Assembly (NCBI GenBank): GCA_015661405.1
Contig: JACWMK010000047.1
Location: 1-15,948 of the forward strand
From: Methanobacterium sp.
GTDB lineage: Archaea > Methanobacteriota > Methanobacteria > Methanobacteriales > Methanobacteriaceae
Length of the DNA: 15,948 bases
Direction of reading: 5' to 3'
Shown here: positions 14,847 through 15,948 of the stretch, piece by piece
Layout: each line of letters begins with the position of its first letter
Position numbering within the stretch: position 1 is the first letter of the stretch
Translations under genes and position numbers: made by a program
The notes under the pieces: generated by a model
Seen by the model: the letters and a program-made list of their open reading frames with translations, nothing else
What the model was told of the DNA's origin: nothing
Databases searched by the model: none

Positions 14847-15203
14847 TTATTTAATTCTCTGTTTAATTATGGATCCTAAAGCCCCGCCCAATAATCCAAG
14901 GATTATAAAGGTTCCTAAATACCACAACCCGAAAATAAGCAGTGTACCAGCTAACTTAGGATTCGCATTAAATCTTAAATATAATAATGCAATACTTGCA
15001 ATTCCAATAAAAATACCTACAACTGTCCCATGCATCATTCCCGATTTAATATCACTGTTAACCAGATATCCTGTTACCATACCACCAATAATGGGAACTA
15101 AGTATATTCCAAAATAAGGAACAAAATATCCAAGGTAAGCAAGAATTAAGATAATAAAAGCAGCTACAAATCCTATACCAATACTTTTTTGATCGATTTT
15201 CAT
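14847..15203 (-). CDS. DUF5518-like small integral membrane protein (tandem copy 2)
   Basis: The 118-residue protein has about four membrane segments, starting MKIDQKSIGIGFVAAFIILI and containing VPIIGGMVTGYLVNSD, then SGMMHGTVVGIFIGIAS. The pattern of a GG-x-x-x-GY helix followed by a short polar turn and a glycine zipper (HGTVVGIFIG) is shared with its neighbours. The C-terminus is a short basic tail (IIKQRIK). Function is unknown. An AGGA about 12 nt upstream of the ATG is the only ribosome binding site candidate. It has 106 bp downstream and 145 bp upstream between it and its paralogues. Confidence 0.75.
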   Translation of the reverse strand: MKIDQKSIGIGFVAAFIILILAYLGYFVPYFGIYLVPIIGGMVTGYLVNSDIKSGMMHGTVVGIFIGIASIALLYLRFNANPKLAGTLLIFGLWYLGTFIILGLLGGALGSIIKQRIK

Positions 15204-15298
15204 GTATATTTTTTTCCTAATAATTTAATATTTAATAAAATTTTAGTAAATGTGTACACTCCATTTTTTTTTTAAACAAAAAAAATTAGATTGACTTT

Positions 15299-15307
15299 AA
15301 AAAAAAA
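15299..15307 (-). terminator. Oligo-T terminator after the third DUF5518-like gene
   Basis: A run of about nine A on the plus strand gives an oligo-T tract on the minus strand some 40 nt past the stop of the gene at 15349-15720. Confidence 0.4.
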
Positions 15308-15348
15308 TATTAAGATTTGAAAGTAATAATTATTGAATTTTCATAAAT

Positions 15349-15720
15349 TTAATCATCAGTCATTAAAGCTTCTGATCTTATGTAACTTCCCAATACACTA
15401 CCAACTATTGCAAGAACTATTTCTATACCTAAAATTAGTAATAATTCTTCGACATAGAGGCCTAATATTGCTGAGCCTAATGCTGATGTGAGTATCTCAA
15501 TTACAGTTACTATGAAAATGATAACACTGGTTATTACCCCAAAAATTATTCCATTAATTAATGAATCTTTAATTTCTCCTCCAATCATAACACCAACTAC
15601 TGCCCCTCCCAGTAACAAAGCGAGGAAAGCTATAGCACTTTGGCTTGACAGCACAGATACGGCGTATATGGCTAGAGTAAATAATATACCGACTATTAAC
15701 GGTCTCCATTCAATTACCAT
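15349..15720 (-). CDS. DUF5518-like small integral membrane protein (tandem copy 3)
   Basis: The 123-residue protein starts MVIEWRPLIVGILFTLAIYA and has about four membrane segments; LLGGAVVGVMIGGEIKDSLINGIIFGV carries the family's glycine pattern in a more divergent form. The C-terminus is short and acidic (MTDD). Function is unknown. The start is well supported by GGAGTGA about 8 nt before the ATG. It is the first of the three tandem copies in the direction of transcription. Divergence between copies suggests old duplications. Confidence 0.72.
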   Translation of the reverse strand: MVIEWRPLIVGILFTLAIYAVSVLSSQSAIAFLALLLGGAVVGVMIGGEIKDSLINGIIFGVITSVIIFIVTVIEILTSALGSAILGLYVEELLLILGIEIVLAIVGSVLGSYIRSEALMTDD

Positions 15721-15928
15721 ATTTTTTTCACTCCTAATATTTACTAAAAAAATACATCCCTCAAAAAAAATATGTAATTAGCCCGTTATATAATTTTTTC
15801 TCTTTTCTTTCAATTAAATGGATGAAATAAATCTACAGTAACTTAACCATCTACAATTTTCTAGTAAGAGATAAGAAGTAGAAGCTCTATATTTTAGATA
15901 TATAAAACTTATTAAAGGAATGATGCAC

Positions 15929-15948
15929 ATGGAATACTCTCTTATTTA
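15929..15948 (+). CDS. Possible start of a further plus-strand gene (partial)
   Basis: An ATG at 15929 is preceded by AAAGGA (15914-15919) at 9 nt and by a TATA-like ATATATAAA further up (about 15898-15906), and reads M-E-Y-S-L-I to the window edge. ATGs at 15920 and 15923 are in the same frame, so the start is uncertain. Too little is present to identify the product. Confidence 0.35.

Noticed and set aside
15252..15259. GTGTACAC palindrome between two DUF5518-like genes
   Set aside because: It is only 8 bp long with no extension and no match to another site in the window.

Overview
The window looks like a chromosomal segment of a methanogenic archaeon of the order Methanobacteriales, probably Methanobacterium or a close relative. 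The evidence is archaea-specific informational genes (large subunit of DNA polymerase D, archaeal TruD, Sec61-beta), an archaeal phosphomevalonate dehydratase small subunit, several small membrane proteins of the DUF5518 type common in Methanobacteriaceae, TATA-box promoters, GGAGGTGAT-type ribosome binding sites, oligo-T terminators and a strongly AT-rich sequence. The genus is an inference; no 16S gene is present.

Layout. At 1-269 (minus) is the start of a YhbD/DUF4004-type MerR-like regulator with a dyad near its predicted transcription start. truD (523-1776, plus) follows and converges on a DUF5518-type membrane protein (1899-2315, minus). That gene diverges from a two-gene plus-strand unit: a cysteine version of the UGSC (seleno)protein family (2425-2943) and its larger companion (2997-4217). 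Next is a minus-strand block read from right to left: polC/DP2 (7275-10583), nrdD (4836-7124) and a yeast-Fcy1-like cytosine deaminase (4256-4705). These have separate leaders and their functions are not obviously coupled. A 317-bp divergent promoter region separates polC from secG/Sec61-beta (10901-11062), followed by purB (11205-12554), a three-module membrane protein with a ladder of N-glycosylation sequons (12742-13740), and the phosphomevalonate dehydratase small subunit (13879-14292). Three tandem DUF5518-like membrane genes on the minus strand (14336-15720) and the first codons of a possible plus-strand gene close the window.

How the genes work together. Most of the window is housekeeping: DNA replication (DP2), dNTP synthesis (NrdD), pyrimidine salvage (deaminase), purine synthesis (PurB), tRNA modification (TruD), protein export (Sec61-beta) and lipid precursor synthesis (phosphomevalonate dehydratase). 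The least understood parts are the UGSC pair, a presumptive thiol-redox or reductase-like system of unknown substrate, and the membrane proteins: the sequon-ladder protein and the four DUF5518 paralogues. No tRNA, rRNA, CRISPR array, insertion sequence or integrase was seen.
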